Shown here piece by piece: positions 46,418-56,130 of a DNA stretch of 64,000 nt. The DNA comes from Mycobacterium gallinarum. Its GTDB lineage: Bacteria > Actinomycetota > Actinomycetes > Mycobacteriales > Mycobacteriaceae. Both the position numbers and the translations under genes were made by a program. The first letter of the stretch is position 1. Every line of letters starts with the position of its first letter. Location: positions 1,116,001 through 1,180,000 of the forward strand of contig NZ_AP022601.1 of the NCBI RefSeq assembly GCF_010726765.1, read 5' to 3'. The notes below the pieces were generated by a model that was not told the origin of the DNA, ran no database searches, and worked only from the letters and a program-made list of their open reading frames with translations.

Positions 46418-49400
46418 CTAAACGGCCGTCGTCGAATTGAGGACGCGAACGGTGCTGACGTACTGGCCGCCGACGAGTTCGCTGACGGTGACGTATGCCG
46501 TGCCGTCGGGTTCGACCGTCACTGCGGTGACCAATGCGGTGTCGACATCCAAAACCTTGGTCGCGCCGCCCTTCGGGTTGATGGCCCAGACTTCGGCACT
46601 ACCAGGAAGGTTGTCCTGGCCTGTCGAAAGCGTCACGTACGCCGTTCCGTCCTTGGGAGACAACACCACCGGTCGGGCCCCGAATGGCCCGGCCAGGTTG
46701 TCAACCGCCAGAACGATGCCGCCGGGCGCCGCGATTTTCGCGAGCGTCTTGCCGGCCGACGTGAAGGCCAGCACCGTTACCTCTAGATCACCGTTGGCAT
46801 TTTCGGCACTGCTGACGATGTAACCGTTGTTCTTGAAGTCGATGGCTCCCGCGACGAGATCACCGGGGACCTCCTCGGTGCGTTTGCCGGACGGCAAGAT
46901 GTAGGCCGAGGTGCCCGTGATGGCGCCAGTGACGGGGTCGACTGTCTGGACCATCTGCGCCGCGACGCCTCTGATCGTGAAGTAGACACTGTGCTTGGTC
47001 GTGGTTCCCACCGGCATGTCTTTGATCGACGCGGTGCCCGAGCCGCCAACGATGGCGACGTGATAGCGACCGGTGCTGTCGACGTAGGCAACGTAGGCCT
47101 TCTTGTCGTATCCGACGGTGAGCGCTAGGCCGCCAGGATTGTCGATCGCCTGGGCGAATTGACCGTTGATCGGCACGATCTTGGTCTTGCCCGCCGGGTT
47201 CACAATTCCGAGGCCGTGTTGTCCGGGCCCGGTGTTGAGGAGCACGTAGGCGGTGCCATCGCTCGCCACCCCCGGCTGTCCCACTGCGGCTGCATTGAAC
47301 ACACTGGTCCGAAGCGTGGTGCTCGTCAGTTTCGTCACAGATGCGGTTCCCTGGGCACCGGTGACCAGGTACACAGCGCCCTTCGCGCCGACGACGGCGG
47401 AACCCACCTGCTGCCCGGCGACTGTGCGTTCCGTGGAGGCGGTACCCGTGAACGTCAGGATCTTGGTTTCGGTGAACCCCTGGGCGTCCAGCGTCGAGAC
47501 GGTCACATACGCTTTGCCGTCGGAAGAGATGACGACGGGCGCAAGGGAACCTTCGGGCGACCCGGTTCCCACGGGCACGGTGATCGAGTCACCATTGGGA
47601 TCGATCGCCAGGACCGAGACCTGATCGCCACCGTCCTTGTACACGACGTACGCGCTGCCGTCCGGTGCCAACTTGACCGGCAGACCGGACGTGGATCCGT
47701 CGATGTCGTAGGTCTGCGACGCATTCTCGGTAGAAATCCGGACCAACTTGTAAGCCAGTCCGTCGCCGTTCACATCGGTCTGCAGGTAGGCCGCCCCGTT
47801 CGAGGCGATGAAGATCTGTCGGACTGCCTTGCCGGTCAGCGATCCTGCCGGAGTGGTGACACCGGACGTGCTCACCGCCGTGATGGTCGTGGTGTTGGTG
47901 CCTGCGTCATAGGTCGCCACCAGGAGGCTGCCGTCCGGACGCACGACCGGAACTGAACTGCTCGGGATGCCGACGATGTCCTGCGTCGTCGTGATGACCC
48001 GGCCGTCTTTGTCCAGAATGCTGACGCGGGTGTTGCCGTTGGGCTGCAACGTCACCGGGTCGACATCGGCCATCACCTGGTAGCGGGTACCGAAGGCGCC
48101 TTTGATGACATTGCCGACCGGCGCGCCGGGCGTCGAGGCGGCGGTGGCGGGTAGCAAGGAGACGACCTGCAGGCCGTTGTCGGTGTTGTAGTAGAGCGCG
48201 CGCCCGTCCGGAGATATCGCCACATTCGGGTAGAACTCGTTGTTGGTCGTCCCCGTGTCAATTATGGAGACAGGCACGAGGCCTGCAGCGACGTCGAACG
48301 CCCCCACTTGGTTGGTCACGGTGTTCAACGTGTAGAGCAGGGTCCCGTCCTTGCTGAAGGTGAGGCCGCTCAACCTCTCTGGTTCAGTGGGAATCTCAGT
48401 AACCAGCTTGTTGGACTTGATATCGAACACCCTCAGGGAACCAAAGCCGTTTTCGTCGGCCCCGACGTCGTTGACATAGAGGAGGGTGCCCGCCGGATTG
48501 ACGGCAACGTCGATGATGAATGTGCCCGTTGTGAGCAGCTTGGCCGACGTTGCTGTCGTGGCGAAGGTGTACACCGCCGACGACACCGGATCCCCGGGGT
48601 TCGCGGGGAGGAGGTCGACTACCACGTACACCTTCTTGCTATCCGGTGTGAACGCGACGCTGTAGAAATCGTCGGGTGAAGCGCCGACCAACTTCACCGT
48701 TCCGGCGATCTTGCCTGTTGCGGTGGCGACCTTGGTGATGACGCTTGTGGTGGTGTTGGTCTTGGGGTCGTACAGCCCACCGGCCGCCAGCAGCGTCTTG
48801 CCGTCCGGCGACATGTAAAGCGAGTCCGGATAGCGGTTTTCGCCGAAGTCGATCGCCGTGAGCTTGGTACCGGTGGTGGCGTCGACGACATGGATCAGAT
48901 TCGTCGTGTCGTCTACTACGTAGAGGCGCTTACCGTCGGGTGTGACGGCAACTGACACGGGTGCCTCATCGAACGAGATGGTCGCGACGACGGTGCGATT
49001 GAGGGAGTCGATCACGGTGACGGTCTTCGCCGACGCGTTGGTGACGAATACCCGTGTCTTCGTAACGGTGATGGCCTCGCCCGGGCCGCCGACCGCAATC
49101 GTCCCGGCGTCCTCCAATTCGGCAGGGTTGACCGCCACGTTGAACGTGACGGTCTGAATGTTCGCGGTGGTTCCGTCGGACACCTTCACGGTGAACTGCG
49201 CGTAGTCGGCACCAGGGGTCAGACCCGCGGCAACCCGCTGCGATGCCGTCGGCGTATACGTGAATGCTCCGGTCTTCTTGTCGAAGACCAATTTGCCCGC
49301 CGAAGGGCCGGATGCGAGTGTGTAGGAGAGCTTCTTTCCTTCGGGGTCCTTGGCGACGATCTGCCCTGCCACCGCGCCTGTGGTCGGGTTCGGCGTACCG

Positions 49401-50299
49401 AAGTCCGGCTCTTCCTCCACGATGGGTGGGAGATTCACGACCGCGGCCGCAGCCACTTGGGCATCCGTCACGCTGTACAGCGTCTGCGTCGTCGCCGTCT
49501 CCGCGGACGCCGGAACGTCTGCGCCGCTATCTGCCCCGGCGCTGAAGCGGCGGGCAGCGGCCAACACGACCCATGACAACGGCGATTCCGGGGGTGCGTC
49601 AGGTCCAGTTCCCAGCAGGGTTGTCGCCAACGCCCCGGTCAACGAAGTGGAAACGACCGGCACGGCGACCATCTCTTCGCGGGCGGGAGTCGAGGTTATC
49701 GGCGCCGAGACAAAGCCGGAATTTCCCCTCGTCGCTGAGGAAATTTGCACTGTCGCCGTAGACGGATCGGCAACCGACGCCGACTGGGTTGGAGTTGTTC
49801 TGGGGGTGGAGTTGGATTGTGTGCCGAGGGTCGGCGAGTCAGCCGTCTTCACCGACTCCGACGCTGCGGGCTTCGATAATGTCGCGATTCTCGACGAATT
49901 TTTCGGCCTGCTGTACCGAGAACCGTGACGGTTGGAGGACGTCTGCGCCCCTCCGGAGCTGGACACGATGACTCCTGGAGCAATTTCCTCGGTTTTCCCG
50001 GACGATCCAGACGATGGTGTACCGCCCTCGCTCACGGGCGGATTGGATGTGCCCGTGTCGTTTTGCGATTCGCTGTTCAGATCGGTGGGGTTGGTGGGGT
50101 TGGTCGTATCGGTCTGAGTGGCGGGATTGTCCGTCGTCGTGTCGGTGTTGTTCGTCTGACCCGCATCGGCGGACGGGCTGTCGCTGGCTTCTGACCCGGT
50201 CTCGGCGCAGGCCACCCCACCGCCGTGTGCGATCGCGAAGCCGACCCCCAACGCAACCGCGAGAGCGCCGACGCGGCCTACATGACTGCTATATCCCAT
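46418..50299 (-). CDS. Giant exported protein with cadherin-like domain and YVTN-type beta-propellers
   Basis: 1293 residues. The signal segment SHVGRVGALAVALGVGFAIA closely matches that of the convergent partner gene. Residues about 33-285 are Thr/Ser/Asn/Pro-rich and disordered. A cadherin/VCBS-like domain follows (about 288-395: GAVAGQIVAKDPEGKKLSYT, then TGAFTYTPTASQR). The rest is beta-propeller: YVTN-type blades (VAVTPDGKRLYVVDDTTNLI, LYMSPDGKTLLAAGG, VAFTPDSKKVYVVVD, VAISPDGRALYYNTDN), then blades of another type (VVRPDGSLLVATYD, VVISSDGKAYVTVS, VLSPKDGTAYVTLS, VEPDGTAYVTVSEL). Likely a cell-envelope or secreted scaffold. GGGGGA lies five bases before the ATG. Confidence 0.85.
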   Translation of the reverse strand: MGYSSHVGRVGALAVALGVGFAIAHGGGVACAETGSEASDSPSADAGQTNNTDTTTDNPATQTDTTNPTNPTDLNSESQNDTGTSNPPVSEGGTPSSGSSGKTEEIAPGVIVSSSGGAQTSSNRHGSRYSRPKNSSRIATLSKPAASESVKTADSPTLGTQSNSTPRTTPTQSASVADPSTATVQISSATRGNSGFVSAPITSTPAREEMVAVPVVSTSLTGALATTLLGTGPDAPPESPLSWVVLAAARRFSAGADSGADVPASAETATTQTLYSVTDAQVAAAAVVNLPPIVEEEPDFGTPNPTTGAVAGQIVAKDPEGKKLSYTLASGPSAGKLVFDKKTGAFTYTPTASQRVAAGLTPGADYAQFTVKVSDGTTANIQTVTFNVAVNPAELEDAGTIAVGGPGEAITVTKTRVFVTNASAKTVTVIDSLNRTVVATISFDEAPVSVAVTPDGKRLYVVDDTTNLIHVVDATTGTKLTAIDFGENRYPDSLYMSPDGKTLLAAGGLYDPKTNTTTSVITKVATATGKIAGTVKLVGASPDDFYSVAFTPDSKKVYVVVDLLPANPGDPVSSAVYTFATTATSAKLLTTGTFIIDVAVNPAGTLLYVNDVGADENGFGSLRVFDIKSNKLVTEIPTEPERLSGLTFSKDGTLLYTLNTVTNQVGAFDVAAGLVPVSIIDTGTTNNEFYPNVAISPDGRALYYNTDNGLQVVSLLPATAASTPGAPVGNVIKGAFGTRYQVMADVDPVTLQPNGNTRVSILDKDGRVITTTQDIVGIPSSSVPVVRPDGSLLVATYDAGTNTTTITAVSTSGVTTPAGSLTGKAVRQIFIASNGAAYLQTDVNGDGLAYKLVRISTENASQTYDIDGSTSGLPVKLAPDGSAYVVYKDGGDQVSVLAIDPNGDSITVPVGTGSPEGSLAPVVISSDGKAYVTVSTLDAQGFTETKILTFTGTASTERTVAGQQVGSAVVGAKGAVYLVTGAQGTASVTKLTSTTLRTSVFNAAAVGQPGVASDGTAYVLLNTGPGQHGLGIVNPAGKTKIVPINGQFAQAIDNPGGLALTVGYDKKAYVAYVDSTGRYHVAIVGGSGTASIKDMPVGTTTKHSVYFTIRGVAAQMVQTVDPVTGAITGTSAYILPSGKRTEEVPGDLVAGAIDFKNNGYIVSSAENANGDLEVTVLAFTSAGKTLAKIAAPGGIVLAVDNLAGPFGARPVVLSPKDGTAYVTLSTGQDNLPGSAEVWAINPKGGATKVLDVDTALVTAVTVEPDGTAYVTVSELVGGQYVSTVRVLNSTTAV

Positions 50300-50971
50300 G
50301 AGATTCCCCCAACGGACTCCGTTCGCTCATGCAGCGAACTCAGCGATGATTGCAAGCTAACACTGACGCAGCGCAAGTGACCGGCAAACACGCGTAATTG
50401 TCGGCAACGAAAGTATGAAATATTCCGGGCCGCCCGGGCGAGTAAACAACCCGGGGACACCTTTTGTAGTGTTGTTTGTATTCCGATCGACGTATTGATG
50501 TCAGCACGGTTATCGATAATGTTTGCCTAGCTAGACAAATGGGAGCCCATCGCCCCGTCCTGCGTCGCGAGCTAGGCACTGGTGTCAGCAACAGCGGTTT
50601 CAGGCCACAGCGAACCTCTTGAGGTTGGTGGGCGCCGCGACGTGGGGTCCGCGATCGTCGTTTGAACGGTCCCGAAAGCCTGGCGGCGCGTCCTGTGTGG
50701 TGCCAATGAGTCCGAGTCGACCACTCGCGCAACATCTTCCGGCATTTGAATACTTTCGCGCTTGGGAACAGGGCGTCGCGAGCTTAGGCCGGATGTAACG
50801 CGCTCCGAAGCCAACACAGTGCACGATCGACGGCGTTCGTGGCAGCGGGTACCACCCTGAAAACGCCGGTGCGCTTCTGCAAAACCTCCGTCGGATGTCA
50901 ACTGAAACGGGACGGCTTCCACTACCTTCTGCAGAATGGCGTCGACGGCCGGCTTCTCCCCAGAAACGGAC
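50300..50971. other. 672-base intergenic region, AT-richer than its surroundings
   Basis: It lies between the divergent giant propeller gene and the YhhN gene. Stretches such as AACGAAAGTATGAAATATTC (near 50410) and TAGTGTTGTTTGTATTCCG (near 50467) stand out in composition and may hold the promoter of the giant gene. Several frames are open on both strands but have no domain content or good starts; I do not call a gene here. An ATG at 50936 in frame with the YhhN gene is possible. Confidence 0.45.
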
Positions 50972-51709
50972 ATGGGGACACGGCACGCACACCCACGAAC
51001 CAGGCTTCTGTGGGTAACTGCCGCGGTCGTCGGCGCCGGTTACGGCGCGTTTCTGATCGTGACGGCGCTTCGATTGCCGGCCGGCGCCGAGCTGACCGGC
51101 CAGTTCGCATTGCAACCCGAGGTCAAGGCGGCGACGGCGGTGCTGCTCGCCGCCGCCGCGCTGGCGCACCCCGTCGCTCGCGAACGCCGATGGTTGTTGG
51201 CGGCGCTATTGTTCTCGGCGGCGGGCGACTTCTTCTTGGCGATGCCGTGGTGGGAGCCGTCGTTTGTGCTGGGCCTCGGTGCATTCCTCGTCGCGCACCT
51301 GTGCTTCCTGGCCGCGCTTCTCCCGCTGGCGGCGCGGTCGAGGCCTCGGCTGGCGGCTGCGGCGATCACGGTGTGCGCCTGTATCGCCCTGTTGGTGTGG
51401 TTCTGGCCACGGCTGATCGCCGAGGGCATGGCTGTACCGGTGACGCTCTACATCGCGGTGCTCGGCGCCATGGTGTGCACGGCGCTGATGGCCCGGCTGC
51501 CGACGCCGTGGACCGCGCTCGGCGCGGTGTGCTTCGCGGTCTCCGACGGCATGATCGGCATCTCCAAGTTCGTATTGACGCCAACAAACACAGAGATGCT
51601 CGCCGTACCGATCTGGTGGGCGTACGCGACGTCGCTGCTGCTCATCACCGCGGGCTTCTTCTTCGGCCGCGCGGCAGATCCGTCGGCGTCATCTGCTACA
51701 TCTGCATAG
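50972..51709 (+). CDS. YhhN family membrane protein (lysoplasmalogenase-like)
   Basis: About 245 residues with eight hydrophobic segments and the YhhN motifs: [48 protein letters not shown], and [14 protein letters not shown]. Eukaryotic and Legionella members hydrolyse lysoplasmalogen. Conserved Asp residues sit in GDFFL and SDGMI. M. tuberculosis has a membrane protein in the same place (Rv1401, next to priA). ATG 50972 gives the shorter form; ATG 50936 in the same frame would add 12 residues. The gene ends on the base before the priA start. Confidence 0.85.
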   Translation: MGTRHAHPRTRLLWVTAAVVGAGYGAFLIVTALRLPAGAELTGQFALQPEVKAATAVLLAAAALAHPVARERRWLLAALLFSAAGDFFLAMPWWEPSFVLGLGAFLVAHLCFLAALLPLAARSRPRLAAAAITVCACIALLVWFWPRLIAEGMAVPVTLYIAVLGAMVCTALMARLPTPWTALGAVCFAVSDGMIGISKFVLTPTNTEMLAVPIWWAYATSLLLITAGFFFGRAADPSASSATSA

Positions 51710-53710
51710 GTGACCAGCACGCGACAGCAGGCCGAGCACGAGCCCATTGCGCGCGTGCTCCCGATGCTGTCGGTGCCGCATCTCGACCGCGAATTCGACT
51801 ATCTGGTCGCTGCTGAGCAGTCCGACGACGCGCAACCCGGGGTGCGTGTGCGGGTGCGATTCCACGGCCGCCTGGTCGACGCATTCGTGCTCGAAAGGCG
51901 TTCGGAGACGGACCATGTCGGGAAGCTCGGCTGGCTGGATCGGGTTGTCTCCGCCGAGCCGGTGCTGACGCCCGACGTGCGCAGGCTCGCCGACGCCGTC
52001 GCCGCCCGGTATGGCGGCACCCGGGCCGACGTATTGCGGCTCGCCGTCCCACCGCGCCATGCCAACGTCGAAAAGCAGCCCCCACCGCAGCAGAAACCCC
52101 TGGCCGTCGAACCCGTGGACACCACAGCGTGGGCCGCGTACCGCGGCGGCCAGCAGTACGTCGCCGCCCTGTACGACGGGCGCGCCGCACGCGCGGTGTG
52201 GCAGGCGCTGCCAGGGGAAGGTTGGCCGGAACGTCTTGCCGAGCTGGCCGCGGCGACCGCGAACACCGGCCGCGCCGCCCTGATCGTCCTGCCCGACCAG
52301 CGCGACGTCGACGCGATGCACGCCGCGGCCATCACCCTGATCGACGAGGCTCATGTGGTGGCGCTGTCCGCGGGTCTTGGCCCCGCACAACGCTATCGGC
52401 GATGGCTGTCGGTGTTGCGGGGCGGGGCACGCATCGTCATCGGTACCCGCAGCGCGGTTTTCGCGCCGGTGGCGAATCTGGGACTGGTGATGGTGTGGGA
52501 CGACGGCGACGACACACTCGCCGAGCCGCGTGCCCCCTACCCGCACGCCAGAGAAGTAGCGATGCTGCGGGCTCACCAGCTGCGCTGCGCGTCGCTCATC
52601 GGAGGTTTTGCGCGCACCGCCGAGGCGCAGGCACTGGTCCGCACCGGTTGGGCGCACGATCTGGTCGCCACCCGACAGGAGGTGCGGGCACGGTCTCCGC
52701 GCGTGATCGCGATCGAGGACAGCGGTTTCGCCCAGGAACGCGATCCGGCGGCACGGACGGCGCGGCTGCCGTCGATGGCGCTGCAGGCCGCGCGTACGGC
52801 GCTGACATCCGGGCTGCCCGTACTCGTCCAGGTACCCCGCCGCGGATATGTGCCCGCGCTGGCGTGCAGTCGCTGCCGCACGATCGCCCGCTGCAGGCAC
52901 TGCACGGGCCCGCTGTCGCTGCCCGCACGCGACGCCGCGGGCGCGATGTGCCGGTGGTGCGGCCGAGAGGAACCGGCACTGCGTTGCACGCGCTGCGGAT
53001 CCGACGCCGTGCGGGCCGTCGTCGTCGGTGCCCGTCGGACAGCCGAGGAACTGGGCCGCGCATTTCCCGGTGTCACCGTCGTGACATCGGGCGGCGACGC
53101 GATGGTCGGCGCGGTGCCTGCGGAGCCGGCCGTGGTCGTGTCGACACCCGGCGCGGAACCGCTCGCTGCAGGCCGTTATGGCGCCGCCCTGCTCCTCGAC
53201 ACGTGGGCGTTGCTCGGACGGCAGGATCTGCGGGCTTCCGAGGACGCGTTGCGCCGCTGGATGGCCGCCGCCGCTCTCGTCCGCAGCCGTGCCGACGGCG
53301 GCGTCGTGGCGGTGGTCGCCGAATCCGCCATCCCCACTGTGCAGGCGCTGATCCGGTGGGATCCCGTCGGCCACGCCGAATCCGAGCTCGACGCCCGCGC
53401 GGAGGTCGGGTTGCCCCCCGCGGTGCACATGGCCGCGATCGACGGAGCGCCCGACGCTGTGCGCGCGATGATCGACACCGCGGAACTGCCCGACGACGCC
53501 GACCTGCTCGGGCCCGTCGACCTGCCACCCGGCGCACGTCGACCGCCCGGCACGCCGCCGGAGAAGCCGGTCAATCGGATGCTGGTGCGAGTGCCGCGCG
53601 ACGCCGGACTGCCGCTCGCGGCGGCGCTGCGGCGCGCCGCCGGTGTGCTCAGTGCGCGGCGCGAGAACGAGCCGGTGCGTGTGCAAATCGACCCCTTGCA
53701 CATAGGGTAA
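51710..53710 (+). CDS. priA: Primosomal protein N' (PriA) without helicase motifs
   Basis: 666 residues. The N-terminal 3'-DNA-binding domain (ARVLPMLSVPHLDREFDYLV) and the zinc region (CSRCRTIARCRHCTG, then CRWCG and CTRCG) are intact. The ATPase core is degenerate: no GxGKT Walker A is present in the expected place (ALIVLPDQRDV takes over), and the DEEH box reads VWDDGDD. Actinobacterial PriA is known to lack the helicase motifs, so it probably acts as a DNA-binding loader or scaffold in replication restart. GTG start directly after the YhhN stop. Confidence 0.93.
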   Translation: MTSTRQQAEHEPIARVLPMLSVPHLDREFDYLVAAEQSDDAQPGVRVRVRFHGRLVDAFVLERRSETDHVGKLGWLDRVVSAEPVLTPDVRRLADAVAARYGGTRADVLRLAVPPRHANVEKQPPPQQKPLAVEPVDTTAWAAYRGGQQYVAALYDGRAARAVWQALPGEGWPERLAELAAATANTGRAALIVLPDQRDVDAMHAAAITLIDEAHVVALSAGLGPAQRYRRWLSVLRGGARIVIGTRSAVFAPVANLGLVMVWDDGDDTLAEPRAPYPHAREVAMLRAHQLRCASLIGGFARTAEAQALVRTGWAHDLVATRQEVRARSPRVIAIEDSGFAQERDPAARTARLPSMALQAARTALTSGLPVLVQVPRRGYVPALACSRCRTIARCRHCTGPLSLPARDAAGAMCRWCGREEPALRCTRCGSDAVRAVVVGARRTAEELGRAFPGVTVVTSGGDAMVGAVPAEPAVVVSTPGAEPLAAGRYGAALLLDTWALLGRQDLRASEDALRRWMAAAALVRSRADGGVVAVVAESAIPTVQALIRWDPVGHAESELDARAEVGLPPAVHMAAIDGAPDAVRAMIDTAELPDDADLLGPVDLPPGARRPPGTPPEKPVNRMLVRVPRDAGLPLAAALRRAAGVLSARRENEPVRVQIDPLHIG

Positions 53711-53747
53711 TGCGGGCAGCCCGGCGTGTGGTGGACAGGAGGTTGGC

Positions 53748-55565
53748 GTGCGTCGCTTCTTTCTGATGCTTATTCCGTTGGCGCTCATCGCCGTTGGTGT
53801 GCTGTGGCCGGTCGTGTTCCGCCCATCGGCGGAGGCTTCTGACGCCGACGACCCCGTGGTCTTCAGCAACTACGACGTGGATCTCATCGTCAGTGCCGGC
53901 GGGCGCCTCGATGCGGTGGAGACGATCACTGCCGAATTCCCGGGCGGTCGGCACGGGCTTTTCAAGTACTGGGCGGTCGACAATCAGAACGATCCGGGGG
54001 TGCGGCAGATCCCGGAGATCACGTCGATCCTGCTCGACGGCGAACCGGCGCCCTACCAGATGCTCTGGGAAGGCGGCGAGCGATTCCGCGTGGCGAAGAT
54101 CGGCGATCCGGACGAATACCTCAGCTACGGCACGCATGTCTTCGAGATCCGCTACAACATCGACGGTGTCCTTGATCCGGGCACAACCGGCGCCGACAAG
54201 AAGTTCGCCGACTCCACCGGCAACGACTCGAGATCGCCCTCTGTGTTCTTCTGGAATGTCATCGCGCAGGCGTGGAACAACGAGATCGATCGTGCCCAGA
54301 TTTCGGTGACTCTGCCCGGCGACGTCGGACGCGCCCAGTGCTCTGTCGGCTTCGGCATCGGCCGGGCCTGCGACGATCTGACCGTCAGCGGGAAGCGGGT
54401 CGAGTTGTCGGCGTCGAACCTGGCGCCGCGGACCCCGGTGACGCTGCGCGCCGGCGTGGACGTGCCGACCCCGCCGCGCAACGAGGTGCCGTGGTCCTTT
54501 GCCTGGGATCGCGTCCTCGGCCAGTCCATGGGCGGCGTGCTGTGGGTGCTCGCGCTCACCGTCGCCGGCGCGCTCGGCGCAATCCTGTACTACCGCACCA
54601 CCGTTGAACCCTCACCCGGGTTCCCGCTGCAATATGGGCCGCCGCCCGGACTGGGTCCGGTGCAAACCGAATACATCCGCACCGAGAGCGTGCCCAAGAG
54701 CGGCCTGACCGCCACGCTGTTCTATCTCGCCGACCGCGGCCTGATTGACATGCGGCAGGTCAACGACAAACAGTGGAACATCCGCAGCAGGGCTGCGGAC
54801 TGGGACGCGTGGGCGAACATCGATCCGGTCAGCGTCGCGGTCGCAAAGGCGCTCAACGTGCAGGGCCCCGGCCGGGAGTTCGAGGCCAAGCAGACTGCCA
54901 AAGCGGGAAAGAAGCTCAGCAAGGCCAAGACGGATATGGCCGAGGAGGTCCGGAAGTGGGCCTTCGACAACGGGCTGATGGTCAAGCGCAAGAAGGAAAT
55001 GTGGGTGCGCACCGCCAACGCGATCGCCTTCATCCTGATGCTGTTCGGCTTCTTCCGCTGGGGCTTCCCGACCACGATGTGGGCGCTGCCGTTCGCGGCA
55101 TTCTTCCTGTTCTCCTCGGCGTCCTGGAAGGACGGTGTGGGTACCAGGCGCACCGAGGCCGGCCGCGAACTATGGTCGCGTGCAGGCGGATTCCACCGCA
55201 TGCTGACCACCGACTCGTCCGAGGCGCGGTTCGACTTCGGGGCGCGCAAGGACCTCTACATGGCCTACGTTCCGTTCGCGGTGGCCGCCGGCGCCGCGGC
55301 GTTGTGGGCGAAGAAATACGAGACGACGACGGGTACCGTTGCACCGCAACCCGATTGGTATCACTCGTCGTCGGCGAGGAGCTCGGGCTTTGTCGGGGGC
55401 TCCGGTGGCCCGGACTTCGACAGCTTCGAGTCCGCGTTGTCGTCATCGATCGGTGCATACACTGCGTCGCAGTCGTCGTCCTCCAGCGGGGGCAGCAGTA
55501 GCAGCAGCTTCAGCTCCGGCGGTGGCGGTGGCGGCGGCGGTGGAGGAGGAGGCGGATCATGGTGA
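53748..55565 (+). CDS. DUF2207 membrane protein with a Ser/Gly tail
   Basis: 605 residues. An N-terminal membrane segment (FFLMLIPLALIAVGVLWPVV) and an extracytoplasmic DUF2207 domain to about residue 235 (DLIVSAGGRLDAVETITAEF, GRHGLFKYWAV) are followed by a helix at about 258-283, a cytosolic part, further helices at about 421-458 and 504-521, and a tail of Ser and Gly with 13 glycines in a row ending GSW. AGGAGG precedes the GTG. It overlaps the LemA gene by seven bases; DUF2207 and LemA proteins are frequent partners. Function is unknown; a role in envelope remodelling is suspected. Confidence 0.88.
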   Translation: MRRFFLMLIPLALIAVGVLWPVVFRPSAEASDADDPVVFSNYDVDLIVSAGGRLDAVETITAEFPGGRHGLFKYWAVDNQNDPGVRQIPEITSILLDGEPAPYQMLWEGGERFRVAKIGDPDEYLSYGTHVFEIRYNIDGVLDPGTTGADKKFADSTGNDSRSPSVFFWNVIAQAWNNEIDRAQISVTLPGDVGRAQCSVGFGIGRACDDLTVSGKRVELSASNLAPRTPVTLRAGVDVPTPPRNEVPWSFAWDRVLGQSMGGVLWVLALTVAGALGAILYYRTTVEPSPGFPLQYGPPPGLGPVQTEYIRTESVPKSGLTATLFYLADRGLIDMRQVNDKQWNIRSRAADWDAWANIDPVSVAVAKALNVQGPGREFEAKQTAKAGKKLSKAKTDMAEEVRKWAFDNGLMVKRKKEMWVRTANAIAFILMLFGFFRWGFPTTMWALPFAAFFLFSSASWKDGVGTRRTEAGRELWSRAGGFHRMLTTDSSEARFDFGARKDLYMAYVPFAVAAGAAALWAKKYETTTGTVAPQPDWYHSSSARSSGFVGGSGGPDFDSFESALSSSIGAYTASQSSSSSGGSSSSSFSSGGGGGGGGGGGGGSW

Positions 55566-56095
55566 GGTTGTTGCTCGTCATCGTGCTGGTGCTGGCGCTT
55601 TCGGCACTGATCATCTTCGTGTTGGGCTACAACAGGATCCGCTCGGCGCACGTACGGGTCGCCGAAGCACTGTCCGGCATCGATGTCGAGCTGACCCGGC
55701 GGGCGTCGCTGATCCCGAGCTTGGTGCACACGGTGCAGACGTTCGCCGTCCACGAAAAGGGCATTCTCGACCACGTCACGAACGCACGCGCCGCGCTGAC
55801 GTCGGCGACAAGCGGCACGTCGGTAGCCCAGCGCAGCGCCGCCGAGAAGGATCTGGATTCCGCGTTGGCGCCGCTGCTGGCGCTCGGCCAGAGCTATCCG
55901 CAGCTCAACTCGTCGAACAACTTCCTGAACCTGCAGGACAACCTGGCCGACACCGAGAACAAGCTGGCCTTCGCGCGTCAGTACTACAACGATTCGGTGG
56001 CCACCCTGAACGGGTTGATCACCACCATCCCCTGGATGTTCGTCGCACCGCTGACCGGTGTGAGTGAGCAGGAGTACTACCAAACGCCTCGCTGA
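55559..56095 (+). CDS. lemA: LemA family protein
   Basis: 178 residues. A single N-terminal membrane helix (LLLVIVLVLALSALIIFVLG) is followed by the LemA coiled helical bundle: YNRIRSAHVRVAEALSGIDV, RRASLIPSLVHTVQTFAVHE, NFLNLQDNLADTENKLAFAR and RQYYNDSVATLNGLITTIP. The N-terminus faces outside and the bundle probably interacts with the DUF2207 partner. The protein is bound to the membrane. The ATG lies seven bases inside the upstream gene, so they are expressed together. Confidence 0.92.
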   Translation: MVRLLLVIVLVLALSALIIFVLGYNRIRSAHVRVAEALSGIDVELTRRASLIPSLVHTVQTFAVHEKGILDHVTNARAALTSATSGTSVAQRSAAEKDLDSALAPLLALGQSYPQLNSSNNFLNLQDNLADTENKLAFARQYYNDSVATLNGLITTIPWMFVAPLTGVSEQEYYQTPR

Positions 56096-56118
56096 ATTTT
56101 TCCGGGTGGGGGCGCTTC

Positions 56119-56124
56119 TAGACT
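56119..56124 (+). promoter_or_regulatory. -10 box of a leaderless fmt promoter
   Basis: TAGACT is followed by six bases and then GTG 56131, as in leaderless mycobacterial genes. No Shine-Dalgarno is present before the GTG. Confidence 0.5.
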
Positions 56125-56130
56125 GGCGCG

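Noticed and set aside
50572..50973. Open frame of 133 residues on the minus strand upstream of the YhhN gene
   Set aside because: No domain, odd amino-acid content (many Arg, Thr and Ser) and no Shine-Dalgarno. It overlaps the YhhN N-terminus and other random frames; more likely the AT-richer intergenic region.
52129..53766. 545-residue frame overlapping priA
   Set aside because: Almost only Arg, Ala and Gly; a frame shadow of priA.
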